This document shows, piece after piece, positions 29,385 to 37,801 of a stretch of DNA of 64,000 nt. Source of the stretch: Celeribacter neptunius (GTDB taxonomy: Bacteria; Pseudomonadota; Alphaproteobacteria; Rhodobacterales; Rhodobacteraceae); NCBI RefSeq assembly GCF_900113955.1, contig NZ_FORH01000001.1:1197857-1261856 (forward strand), read 5' to 3'. Below the pieces are notes generated by a model. That model saw nothing but the letters and a program-made list of their open reading frames with translations, was not told the origin of the DNA and made no database searches. Numbering within the stretch: the stretch's first letter is position 1; each line of letters begins with the position of its first letter. The translations under genes and the position numbers were made by a program.

Positions 29385-29444
29385 CACAAGAACACCGGCT
29401 CGCAAAAACGGCCCGCCACGCCACGTCGATGAAAGGAATTCGAG

Positions 29445-29948
29445 ATGTCCGACCGCCTGCCCCATGAAAAAGGCTTTCATGTCAGCTGGGACCAGATCCA
29501 CCGCGACAGCCGGGCGCTGGCGTGGCGGCTCGATGGCAAAGGCCCGGATGACGGCGCCTGGCGTGCCATCGTGGCGATCACTCGTGGCGGCATGGCGCCG
29601 GCGATGATCATCGCCCGCGAGCTGGACATCCGCACCGTCGACACGATTTCGGTGAAATCCTATGACCACCAGACCCAGTCCGAGGCCAAGGTGCTGAATT
29701 CGCCCGATCCGGAGATGATGGGCGACGGCACCGGCATTCTGGTGATCGACGATCTGGTGGACAGCGGTCGCACGCTCGAGCTGTGCCGCCAGCTCTACCC
29801 GAACGCGCATTTCGCCACCGTCTATGCCAAGCCCAAGGGCCGCGCCCAGGTCGACAGCTACATCACCGAAGTGTCGCAGGACACCTGGATCTTCTTCCCC
29901 TGGGACATGGCGATGCAATATGTGAAGCCGTACCGCGGACGCGACTGA
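29445..29948 (+). CDS. gpt: Xanthine-guanine phosphoribosyltransferase
   Basis: 167 residues. Purine salvage enzyme turning xanthine, guanine or hypoxanthine plus PRPP into nucleotide. The PRPP-binding loop [19 protein letters not shown] and the flexible-loop region [18 protein letters not shown] are present, and [20 protein letters not shown] matches the gpt fold. The length matches the family. It ends at a strong terminator. Confidence 0.93.
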   Translation: MSDRLPHEKGFHVSWDQIHRDSRALAWRLDGKGPDDGAWRAIVAITRGGMAPAMIIARELDIRTVDTISVKSYDHQTQSEAKVLNSPDPEMMGDGTGILVIDDLVDSGRTLELCRQLYPNAHFATVYAKPKGRAQVDSYITEVSQDTWIFFPWDMAMQYVKPYRGRD

Positions 29949-29968
29949 GCATCCCGACATCGACGTTC

Positions 29969-29994
29969 AAAAGGGGCCGCAAGGCCCCTTTTTC
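29969..29994. terminator. Bidirectional terminator, gpt and oxidoreductase
   Basis: Perfect 9-bp stem AAAGGGGCC/GGCCCCTTT (29969-29977 with 29982-29990), loop GCAA, flanked by T-runs on both strands. Confidence 0.88.
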
Positions 29995-30015
29995 TTTGGT
30001 GAATTCAACTTTCAC

Positions 30016-30609
30016 TCAGGCCGCCCCGGCGCCGAGCGCCTCGATCTTGCGGGACCAGCGCGCCACCAGATCGGGCTTGGCATGCGAGGCGGGGGCAAGC
30101 TGGGTGACCCGCACCGGCTTGATGCCGACAAAGCCAAGGATATGCCCCTTGAGCATCGAGGCCACCGGATTGCGATGGGCCAGCCAGAGATACCATGTCG
30201 GCGAGTCCGAGGTGAGCACCACCCGGGCGCTGCGCCCTGTCAGCATCGGGGCCGGCACGCCGAACTTGTTCGGGTGGCGCGGATCGAAACTGTTGCCCGG
30301 CAGGAACGCCCGGTCGATCAGCCCCTTGAACTTTGCCGGCAGGCTGCCCCACCACATCGGTGTGAAAATCACCAGATGTTCGCACCACCGGATGTCATCC
30401 ATGACCTGTTCGAGATCGGGTTCGAGCGGTTTCGGATCACCATAGCCGGCGCGTTCAAAATCCATGTCGAAGTCGAGCGCGTCGAGATGCGTCAGCCGAA
30501 CCTCATGCCCCGCCCTTTCGGCGGCGCGGGCATAGAGATCGGCAAAGGATTTCGACAAGGACTTCGCCGCCGGATGACCGTTCAGGATGTAAATGCGCTT
30601 CTTGGGCAT
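30016..30609 (-). CDS. NAD(P)H-dependent flavodoxin-fold oxidoreductase (quinone reductase type)
   Basis: 197 residues. Flavodoxin-like NQO1/KefF family: phosphate-binding start RIYILNGHPAAKSLSKSFAD, then LVIFTPMWWGSLPAKFKGLI, the typical active-site region. Such FMN or FAD enzymes reduce quinones or electrophiles by two electrons. It is divergent from a TetR gene with three shared operators in the gap, so it is probably induced by a quinone-like or electrophilic ligand (inference). Confidence 0.9.
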   Translation of the reverse strand: MPKKRIYILNGHPAAKSLSKSFADLYARAAERAGHEVRLTHLDALDFDMDFERAGYGDPKPLEPDLEQVMDDIRWCEHLVIFTPMWWGSLPAKFKGLIDRAFLPGNSFDPRHPNKFGVPAPMLTGRSARVVLTSDSPTWYLWLAHRNPVASMLKGHILGFVGIKPVRVTQLAPASHAKPDLVARWSRKIEALGAGAA

Positions 30610-30629
30610 AGTGCCTCCGGGAAATAAAA

Positions 30630-30696
30630 TTGACCACGGTCAGTTTCATAACTTCAAAAAGTGACCATGGTCAATTATAAATTTGACCGTGGTCAA
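30630..30696. promoter_or_regulatory. Three TTGACC-N2-GGTCAA operators between oxidoreductase and tetR
   Basis: 14-bp palindromes at 30630-30643 (TTGACCACGGTCAG), 30661-30674 (GTGACCATGGTCAA) and 30683-30696 (TTGACCGTGGTCAA). Start-to-start spacing is 31 and 22 bp. The first lies 20 bp before the oxidoreductase start and the third five bp before the tetR ATG, so both genes should be repressed together. Confidence 0.85.
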
Positions 30697-30701
30697 TAAA
30701 T

Positions 30702-31298
30702 ATGCAGACTGCAACTATGAACAAACCGATCCAGAAACGCGCCATCGCCACCCGTGAAAAGCTGCTCTCGACCGCCAGGGCCCTGATTGATCAGGAGGGC
30801 TTCGAGGCGCTGCGTGTCGAGGATCTGGTGCGCACCGCCGGCGTCGCCAAAGGGACGTTCTTTGCCCATTTCAAGGATAAGGACGCGCTGATGGAGCAGA
30901 TCATCGGCGCGCGGCTTGCCGAGATCAGCGCCGAGGCAGACCAGGCCCCTGCCCCGCAAAACGTGGCCGAGATGGTCGCCACCCTGAACCCGCTGATCGC
31001 GTTCATGACCTCGGAACGCTATGTGTTCGATGTGATCCTGCGCTATTCCGGCGCCGCGGCAATCTCAGAGATCGGTCCGATTGCCGAGCAGTTCACGGTT
31101 CAGGGGGAGCTCTTCGCGCGCTGGGTGGCGCAAGGCCCGTTTCGCAAGGATATCCCTGCCGATCTGGCCGGGGACGGTATCGGCGCCTTTCTGATCCAGA
31201 GCATCGCCCTGACCTTTTGCGCGCTGCATTGCAGCTCGGCGATCGAGCCGCGGCTCGCCACCTATCTCGACGCCTGGCTGTTGCCCTCGGGCGCATAG
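30702..31298 (+). CDS. TetR-family repressor
   Basis: 198 residues. The HTH is clear: REKLLSTARALIDQEGFEAL, VEDLVRTAGVAKGTFFAHFK, DKDALM. The C-terminal helical domain is ligand-binding and unassigned. There is no ribosome binding site before ATG 30702 or the alternative ATG 30717; the message may be leaderless or nearly so. It should repress itself and the divergent quinone reductase through the three palindromes. Confidence 0.92.
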   Translation: MQTATMNKPIQKRAIATREKLLSTARALIDQEGFEALRVEDLVRTAGVAKGTFFAHFKDKDALMEQIIGARLAEISAEADQAPAPQNVAEMVATLNPLIAFMTSERYVFDVILRYSGAAAISEIGPIAEQFTVQGELFARWVAQGPFRKDIPADLAGDGIGAFLIQSIALTFCALHCSSAIEPRLATYLDAWLLPSGA

Positions 31299-31324
31299 GC
31301 ACCCCGTCCGGCGTCTGGAAGCCC

Positions 31325-31642
31325 TCAGGCCGCCGAGGACGAGCCCATGGACCAGATCATGTTTTCGAGCTTTTCGATCTCATGTTCGGCAAAGGCGATG
31401 CTGCCCTCCCGATCGGTGGCGCGGATCACCGCGTCGATGGCGCCGCAGGCGGAGCGCACCAGATAGCCCGCCAGGCGTTGCGTCATCGCATAGGACATGT
31501 CGCGGATGCGGTCCGTCATTTCCTCTTCCAGGATCGCATCGCCGTCCCGCGCGACGACCAGCGCCGCCCGCAAGTCTTCGACAATGCCATAGTCCGCGTC
31601 CCTAAAGATCGCGTCTGGCGGGGCTTTCGTCTGAACTGCCAT
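31325..31642 (-). CDS. Protein of unknown function, acidic and helical
   Basis: 105 residues from ATG 31642, which has GAGG five bases upstream; the frame stays open further but without a better start. It is predicted mostly helical (ILEEEMTDRIRDMSYAMTQR, AEHEIEKLENMIWSMG). I recognise no family. It converges on tetR, with only 26 bp between stops. Confidence 0.55.
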   Translation of the reverse strand: MAVQTKAPPDAIFRDADYGIVEDLRAALVVARDGDAILEEEMTDRIRDMSYAMTQRLAGYLVRSACGAIDAVIRATDREGSIAFAEHEIEKLENMIWSMGSSSAA

Positions 31643-31983
31643 AGTAACCTCACATTTATCGTTGACCACAGGTTCCGCACCGTCGCGTGCAGCCTGAAAG
31701 TTGAGCTGCATTTGGGGCGCTTTGATGCCATTGTCATCCCGGGCTTTTGGCAAAAGTGTAAACGCCCCCTGAAAACGCGGATGAAAAACGATCACCCCCT
31801 TGTGAAAGTCTTTTTTTTCAGCGATTTGCGCGAGATTTCATCACAAACAATGCAGGCCTCACCATTTCGGGAGCGATTGCATCCGCCGAGGCCGCCTCCT
31901 ACTGTGGTGCGCGCGCCCGCCGCAGACGCAGGCAGCCCCGCCCCAGACCCACGCAGACCTGCCGCAGATTTCAGGAGTTCCCC
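31643..31983. other. Divergent promoter region
   Basis: Promoter region for the small unknown gene (minus) and the aminotransferase (plus). A run of eight T lies at 31811-31818 without a good stem before it. No gene or operator recognised. Confidence 0.4.
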
Positions 31984-33180
31984 ATGCCCGATCCGCTTTC
32001 CCTGCCCCTTTCTCCGGCCATGGCCCGCACCCAGGCCTCGCCGATCGTCGCCTCACGCGGCTGGCTCGAAGGGGTGACATTCTCCGCGGATCAGCCGCTG
32101 ATCAATGTCTCGCAAGCCGCACCGATGGAGGCACCGCCGCTGCCGCTGCGCCAGGAGATCGCCCGGATCGCACTCGAAGACACCGCCGCGCATCTCTACG
32201 GCCCGGTCTTGGGCCTGCCCGAGCTGCGCGCGGAAATCGCCAGTCAATGGTCCTCGGCCTATCATGCCGAGATCGCGCCCCGTGAGGTGGCGATCACCTC
32301 AGGCTGCAATCAGGCCTTTACCGCGGTGATGTCCACGCTCGCTCAGGCGGGCGATGAGATCGCTCTGGCAACGCCTTGGTATTTCAACCATAAAATGTGG
32401 TGTGACATGTCGGGCGTCACCGCCGTGCCGCTGCCCACCGGTGAGGATCTCCTGCCGGATCTCGAGGATGCGGCCCGGCTGATCACGCCGCGCACCCGCG
32501 CCATCGTGCTGATTACGCCGAACAACCCCGGCGGGGTGGAATATCCGGCCGAGCTTCTGACGAAATTCTACGCGCTGGCGCGCGAACATCGGATCGCTCT
32601 GGTCCTCGACGAGACCTATCGCGATTTCGACAGCCGCTCGGAGGTGCCGCATTACCTGTTCCGCCAGCCCGACTGGCACGACACGCTGATCCAACTCTAT
32701 TCCTTCTCCAAGGCGTTTCGCCTCACCGGGCACCGGGTGGGCGCGCTGATTGCCGCGCCGGAGCGGCTGACCCAGGTGGAGAAATATCTCGACACGGTCA
32801 CCATCTGTCCCAATCAGATCGGCCAGCGCGCCGCGCTCTGGGGGCTCCAGAACCTGAGCCAATGGGTGGCCGGCGAACGCGCCGAGATCCTCGCCCGGCG
32901 TCAGGCCATTCTCGACGGTTTCCCGGCGCTTGCTGCGAAGGGCTGGAAGCTCTTGGGCTGTGGCGCGTTTTTCGCCTATGTCAGCCACCCGTTCGACATG
33001 CCCTCGTCGCAACTGGCGCCCTGGCTGGTGCGTGAGGCCGGCGTACTCCTGCTCCCGGGCACCGCCTTCATGCCCGAGAACGATCCGCGCGCCGAACATC
33101 AGCTCCGCATCGCTTTCGCCAATATCGACCGGGCCGGGATCACGGAGCTTTTCACACGATTGGCACGGATCGATCCCTGA
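31984..33180 (+). CDS. Class I/II PLP-dependent aminotransferase
   Basis: 398 residues. Fold-type I features in order: YGPVLGLPELRAEIASQW, ITSGCNQAFTAVMSTLAQAG, ITPNNPGGVEYP, LVLDETYRDF (PLP ring Asp) and the PLP lysine in YSFSKAFRLTGHRVGALIA. AGGAG precedes the ATG. The substrate cannot be named from sequence. ppiD and trpE follow in the same direction after 64 bp, so a shared transcript is possible. Confidence 0.88.
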   Translation: MPDPLSLPLSPAMARTQASPIVASRGWLEGVTFSADQPLINVSQAAPMEAPPLPLRQEIARIALEDTAAHLYGPVLGLPELRAEIASQWSSAYHAEIAPREVAITSGCNQAFTAVMSTLAQAGDEIALATPWYFNHKMWCDMSGVTAVPLPTGEDLLPDLEDAARLITPRTRAIVLITPNNPGGVEYPAELLTKFYALAREHRIALVLDETYRDFDSRSEVPHYLFRQPDWHDTLIQLYSFSKAFRLTGHRVGALIAAPERLTQVEKYLDTVTICPNQIGQRAALWGLQNLSQWVAGERAEILARRQAILDGFPALAAKGWKLLGCGAFFAYVSHPFDMPSSQLAPWLVREAGVLLLPGTAFMPENDPRAEHQLRIAFANIDRAGITELFTRLARIDP

Positions 33181-33244
33181 TCCGCCTTGCCCTCCGTTTC
33201 GCTTGCCCCTACACAGTTTTCCAACCTTTAAGGGAGACAAAGAC

Positions 33245-35098
33245 ATGGCGAGCGGCAAGGGTTCTGGCGGCAAAATGGTGATCTGGGGGCTGATGGGGCT
33301 TCTGATCGTCGGTCTCGGCGGCTTCGGCACGGCGAATTTCGGCGGCGGGGTCTCTCGTGTGGCCTCTGTCGGGGATGAAGACATCTCCGTCGATGCCTAT
33401 GCCAATGCTCTGCAAAACCAGATGCGCGCAATCGAAGCTCAGACCGGCCAGACCTTCTCCGTCTCGCAGGCACAGGACTTCGGCCTCTCCCAGCAGGTGC
33501 TCGATCAATTGCTGTCGCAAGCCGCGCTCGATGGCGAGACCGCCAAGCTCGGCCTCTCCGTCGGCGACGAAGCCGTGCGCCGCGAATTGCTCCAGGTCGA
33601 TGCGTTCAAAGGCATCGATGGCACATTCGACACCGCCACCTATAAGGAGCTTCTGGCCCGCAACAACCTGACCGACAAGAGCTTCGAAGCCGATCTGCGC
33701 AGAGAGGCCGCCCGGGCGATTCTTTCCGGTGCGCTGGCCAGCGGCGTGACCATGCCCGCCGCCTATGGTCAGGTGGTGGTCGACTGGCTCGGCGAGCGCC
33801 GCAGCATCTCTGTGGCCACACTCTCTGCCGACACGCTCGACACCGGCGCACCGATTGCCTCCGACACGGATATCCAGACCTGGTATGACGCCCATCCCGA
33901 AAGCTACACCGCGCCCGAAGCCCGCCGCATCACCTATGCCTGGCTGACGCCCGCGATGCTCGCCGATCAGGTCGAGCTGGATGAGGACGCGCTGCGAAAA
34001 CTCTATCAGGACAATATCGACAGCTATGTGCAGCCCGAGCGCCGCCTGCTCGAGCGTCTGGTCTTCGGCTCCGAAGACGAGGCGCAGGCCGCAGCAGACC
34101 GGATCGTCTCCGGCGAGACCTCGTTTGACGATGAGGTCACCGCACGCGGGCTCGACCTGATGGATGCCGATATGGGCGATGTCTCCGAGGCCGATCTGCC
34201 CGCCGCCGTCGGCCCCGCCGTCTTCGCGCTCGAGGGCACCGGCACCGTCGGCCCGCTGATGTCCGATCTCGGCCCGGCGCTCTACCGGGTGAATGGCACG
34301 CTGGCCGGCTCCACGGTCAGCTATGAGGAGGCCCGCAGCGAGCTGACCGCCGAAATGGGCACCGATGCCGCCGCACGAATGATTTCCGATCAGATCGAGA
34401 CGCTCGACAACGATCTCGCCGGGGGCTTCACGCTCGAAGAACTCGCGGCTGAGACCGATATGCAACTCGGCACGATGGACTGGACCTCGGCCAGCGAAGA
34501 TGGCATCGCCGCCTATTCCGCCTTCAAGGATGCGGTCCAGACCGTCACGCTGGACGACTATCCCGAAATCATGCAGCTTTCCGACGGCGGCGTCTTTGCC
34601 CTGCGTCTCGATGCGATCGTGCCGCCGACCCTGCGCCCGCTCGACGCGGTGCGCGATCAGGTGGCCGCCGATTGGGAGGCCGATGCGCTCGCCAAGCAAT
34701 TGCAGGCCCGCGCCGAGGCGCTCGAGACCGAGGTGGCCTCCGGCACTGCGATCAGCGAGCTCGGCCTGCCCTTCGAAACCTTCGAGACCATCACCCGTCA
34801 GGACCTGATCTCGACCATGCCCGTGGGCTTCATGGATGCGGTCTTTGCCCCGGGCCTCAAGGCCGGCGGCACCACGCTCATTCCCGGTGACGGGCGCGTC
34901 GTGATCGCCAAGATCGACGCGGTCGAACCGCCGGTCGCCTCCGAGGACAATGACGCGATCGCCGCGAGCTACATCACCTCCGCCGCCCAGGGCGCGGCCA
35001 CCGATGTGATCGAGGCCTTCTCCAGCGCGCTGCGCGCCCGCGACGGGGTGACGGTCAATCAAACGGCAATCAACGCCGTCCACAGCCAGATGCAATAA
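33245..35098 (+). CDS. ppiD: PpiD-type periplasmic folding factor
   Basis: 617 residues. One N-terminal membrane anchor (MVIWGLMGLLIVGLGGFGTA), then a SurA_N-like region (about 40-165) and a central parvulin-like region (about 250-370) in which the usual catalytic pattern is weak. PpiD proteins assist folding of proteins leaving the Sec channel. It is placed directly before trpE (12 bp), a pairing found in many Rhodobacteraceae. GGGAG lies upstream. Confidence 0.88.
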   Translation: MASGKGSGGKMVIWGLMGLLIVGLGGFGTANFGGGVSRVASVGDEDISVDAYANALQNQMRAIEAQTGQTFSVSQAQDFGLSQQVLDQLLSQAALDGETAKLGLSVGDEAVRRELLQVDAFKGIDGTFDTATYKELLARNNLTDKSFEADLRREAARAILSGALASGVTMPAAYGQVVVDWLGERRSISVATLSADTLDTGAPIASDTDIQTWYDAHPESYTAPEARRITYAWLTPAMLADQVELDEDALRKLYQDNIDSYVQPERRLLERLVFGSEDEAQAAADRIVSGETSFDDEVTARGLDLMDADMGDVSEADLPAAVGPAVFALEGTGTVGPLMSDLGPALYRVNGTLAGSTVSYEEARSELTAEMGTDAAARMISDQIETLDNDLAGGFTLEELAAETDMQLGTMDWTSASEDGIAAYSAFKDAVQTVTLDDYPEIMQLSDGGVFALRLDAIVPPTLRPLDAVRDQVAADWEADALAKQLQARAEALETEVASGTAISELGLPFETFETITRQDLISTMPVGFMDAVFAPGLKAGGTTLIPGDGRVVIAKIDAVEPPVASEDNDAIAASYITSAAQGAATDVIEAFSSALRARDGVTVNQTAINAVHSQMQ

Positions 35099-35110
35099 CG
35101 GAACCCGACC

Positions 35111-36625
35111 ATGGCCACGCTGATCCCGAGCTTCTCCGATTTCGAGGCGGGTTTTGCCGCCGGCAAGAACCAGTTGGTCTATGCCAAGGTGGCTGCCGAT
35201 CTCGACACGCCGGTGTCGATCATGCTCAAGCTCGCCGGCGCCCGCACCGACACGTTCATGCTCGAATCCGTCACCGGCGGCGAGGTGCGCGGGCGCTATT
35301 CGATCATCGGCATGAAACCGGATCTGATCTGGAAATGTCACGGCACGGAAGCCGCGATCAACCGCAACGCGCGGTTCGACGCCGACAGTTTCGTCACCGA
35401 CGACAAGGACCCGCTGGCCTCGATCCGGGCGCTCATCGACGAGAGCAGGATCGACATCCCCGACGACCTGCCCGGCTCTGCCGCCGGTCTCTTTGGCTAC
35501 TTGGGCTATGACATGATCCGTCTGGTGGAGCATCTGCCGAATGTGAACCCGGACCCGATCGGCCTGCCCGACGCGGTTCTGGTGCGCCCCTCCGTGATTG
35601 CGATCCTCGACGGGGTGAAGGGCGATGTGATCCTCTGCTCGCCGGCCTGGATCGAAAGTGGGCTCTCGGCCAAGGCCGCCTATGCGCAGGCCGCCGAACG
35701 GGTGATGGATGCGCTCCGGGATCTCGAACGCGCGCCCTCCGAGGCGAGCCACGATCTCGGCGAAAGCTACGAGGCCCCCGCGCCGGTGTCGAATTTCACC
35801 CATGAGGGCTACAAGGCCGCAGTGGAGAAGGCCAAGGAATACATCAAGGCCGGCGACATCTTTCAGGTCGTCCCGGCACAGCGTTGGACTCAGGAGTTCC
35901 CGCTGCCGCCGTTTTCGCTCTACCGGAGCCTGCGGCGCACCAACCCCTCGCCCTTCATGTTCTTCTTCAACTTCGGCGGCTTCCAGATCATCGGCGCCTC
36001 GCCCGAGATTCTCGTGCGCGTCTTCGATGGCGAAGTGACCATCCGACCCATCGCCGGCACCCGCAAACGTGGCGCGACACCGGCCGAGGACAAGGCGCTG
36101 GAAGAGGATCTTCTGTCGGATGAGAAGGAACTCGCCGAACATCTGATGCTCCTGGATCTCGGGCGCAACGACACCGGCAAGGTGTCAAAGATCGGCACCG
36201 TGCACCCGACGGAGGAATTCATCATCGAGCGCTATTCCCACGTCATGCATATCGTCTCCAACGTGGTGGGCGAGCTGCGCGAGGACGAGGATGCGCTTTC
36301 GGCACTTCTGGCCGGTCTGCCGGCGGGCACCGTCTCCGGCGCGCCCAAGGTGCGGGCGATGGAGATCATCGACGAGCTGGAGCCCGAGAAACGCGGCGTC
36401 TATGGCGGCGGCGTGGGCTATTTCTCGGCGGGTGGCGACATGGACATGTGCATCGCGCTCAGGACCGCTGTTCTGAAAGATGAGAAGCTCTATATCCAGG
36501 CCGGTGGCGGCGTGGTCTACGACAGTTCGCCCGAGGGCGAATATCAGGAAACCGTCAACAAATCCAATGCGCTCCGGAAAGCGGCCGAGGATGCGGGGCT
36601 GTTTACAAGGTCGGGAAACAGGTAA
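35111..36625 (+). CDS. trpE: Anthranilate synthase component I
   Basis: 504 residues. Makes anthranilate from chorismate, with glutamine amidotransferase TrpG supplying ammonia. Visible: the tryptophan feedback region LESVTGGEVRGRYSIIGMKP near residue 50, GDIFQVVPAQRWTQEFPLPP, RPIAGTRKRGATPAEDKALE and the C-terminal AGLPAGTVSGAPKVRAMEII and GVYGGGVGYFSAGGDMD. No trp leader peptide is visible, since the gene starts 12 bp after ppiD. trpG and trpD are not in the window. Confidence 0.96.
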   Translation: MATLIPSFSDFEAGFAAGKNQLVYAKVAADLDTPVSIMLKLAGARTDTFMLESVTGGEVRGRYSIIGMKPDLIWKCHGTEAAINRNARFDADSFVTDDKDPLASIRALIDESRIDIPDDLPGSAAGLFGYLGYDMIRLVEHLPNVNPDPIGLPDAVLVRPSVIAILDGVKGDVILCSPAWIESGLSAKAAYAQAAERVMDALRDLERAPSEASHDLGESYEAPAPVSNFTHEGYKAAVEKAKEYIKAGDIFQVVPAQRWTQEFPLPPFSLYRSLRRTNPSPFMFFFNFGGFQIIGASPEILVRVFDGEVTIRPIAGTRKRGATPAEDKALEEDLLSDEKELAEHLMLLDLGRNDTGKVSKIGTVHPTEEFIIERYSHVMHIVSNVVGELREDEDALSALLAGLPAGTVSGAPKVRAMEIIDELEPEKRGVYGGGVGYFSAGGDMDMCIALRTAVLKDEKLYIQAGGGVVYDSSPEGEYQETVNKSNALRKAAEDAGLFTRSGNR

Positions 36626-36719
36626 CACTGAGCCGCGCATGGCTGACGCGGGCGGTGGCGATACCGCCCATTGTGCCTCTCAATTTATCCCAGTCAGATC
36701 CGCAAAAGTTCAACACTTT

Positions 36720-36751
36720 GCGAAAACCTGACAAGGCGAAAACCTGACAAG
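36720..36751. repeat. Perfect 16-bp tandem duplication after trpE
   Basis: GCGAAAACCTGACAAG occurs twice head to tail. A weak hairpin (36650-36656 with 36663-36669) lies before it; no proper trpE terminator is seen. Confidence 0.8.
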
Positions 36752-36857
36752 ATCGCCGCCGCGCGGGACGCGGTCATGCCAAAGGCATGCTTCCAGCATG
36801 ACGATGTGCGGCGGCCTGCGGCCTTGTTCCGCACAGGGGGCAGATCCTAGAGGGAGC

Positions 36858-37319
36858 TTACAGAGGTAGCTCCGTCGTCGACTTGATCTCTTCCATCGAA
36901 AGAAGCGCGGTGACGTTGTAGATCGACACTTCGCCGATCAGCGCCTGATAGAACTCGTCATAGGCCTTGGCGTTGCGCACCCGCACCTTGAGGATGTAAT
37001 CGATCTCGCCCGCAAGCCGATGTGCCTCGAGCACTTCCGGGCGCTTTTGCAGCACTTGCAGGAATTTTTCCTGCCAGCCCGCCTCATGCGCATTGGTGCG
37101 CACCAGCACGAAGAAACAGGCCTCAAGCCCGAGGCTCTCCGGGTCGAGAATGACCGTCTGCTGACCGATCACGCCGCCCTCTTTCATCTTGCGGATGCGA
37201 TTCCACACCGGCGTCTTCGAGGAGCCGACTTTGCGGGCAATCTCGTCGAGAGACTGGCTGGCGTCGCGTTGCAGCTCGCCCAGAATTTTCCGATCCATCG
37301 CATCGAGTTGGACTGGCAT
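36858..37319 (-). CDS. Lrp/AsnC-family regulator next to sulfur assimilation genes
   Basis: 153 residues. N-terminal HTH: LDAMDRKILGELQRDASQSL, DEIARKVGSSKTPVWNRIRK. The C-terminal RAM domain includes HRLAGEIDYILKVRVRNAKA. ATG 37319 is chosen from its position at AGGAAAACCGAA. It is divergent from the sulfite/APS reduction operon across 164 bp, so it probably controls that operon in response to an amino acid such as cysteine (inference). Confidence 0.92.
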   Translation of the reverse strand: MPVQLDAMDRKILGELQRDASQSLDEIARKVGSSKTPVWNRIRKMKEGGVIGQQTVILDPESLGLEACFFVLVRTNAHEAGWQEKFLQVLQKRPEVLEAHRLAGEIDYILKVRVRNAKAYDEFYQALIGEVSIYNVTALLSMEEIKSTTELPL

Positions 37320-37483
37320 TTCGGTTTTCCTTTCGATCTTGGAATTGCGGCCTGCTCGCTTGCGCATACAGGAACAATCATCCTTATTCTCGCAACCCCA
37401 TGGCCCAAACTTGGGACAATGTTCTAAATTAAGCGCAGAAAATCGCAAGTCCGAAACTCGGATCGGAACATTCGGAGGCCGCC

Positions 37484-37801
37484 ATGTCGCGTGTATTCAC
37501 ACCCAAAGCCATCACCGCCAACGCCCTGTTGGAGGGCGATGTGATCTATCTCGATCATGCCGGCCAGTGGGTCCGCGATCTGCGCATGGCCCGGGCCTAT
37601 ACCGAAAAGGAGATGGCCGAGGCGGCACTCAATGAGGCGGCGCGGGATCTCACCGCCGTCGGCGCCTATCTCGCCGATGTGAAACTGGGCGAGCATGGCC
37701 CGGAGCCCACGCATTTCCGCGAGGATTTCCGCCGCACCGGCCCGTCGAACTATTTCCACGGCAAACAGGAAGCTCAGCGAGGGACCGACGCCCATGTATA
37801 A
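37484..37801 (+). CDS. DUF2849 protein, first gene of the sulfur operon
   Basis: 105 residues, MSRVFTPKAITANALLEGDV at the start. DUF2849 is almost always found directly before the sulfite/nitrite reductase gene in alphaproteobacteria and is presumed to assist it. GGAGG lies five bases before the ATG. It overlaps the next gene by eight bases. Confidence 0.88.
   Translation: MSRVFTPKAITANALLEGDVIYLDHAGQWVRDLRMARAYTEKEMAEAALNEAARDLTAVGAYLADVKLGEHGPEPTHFREDFRRTGPSNYFHGKQEAQRGTDAHV

Noticed and set aside
33209..36142. Open frame of about 977 codons on the minus strand opposite ppiD and trpE
   Set aside because: It spans two well-supported genes on the other strand and matches no family; a GC-skew artefact.
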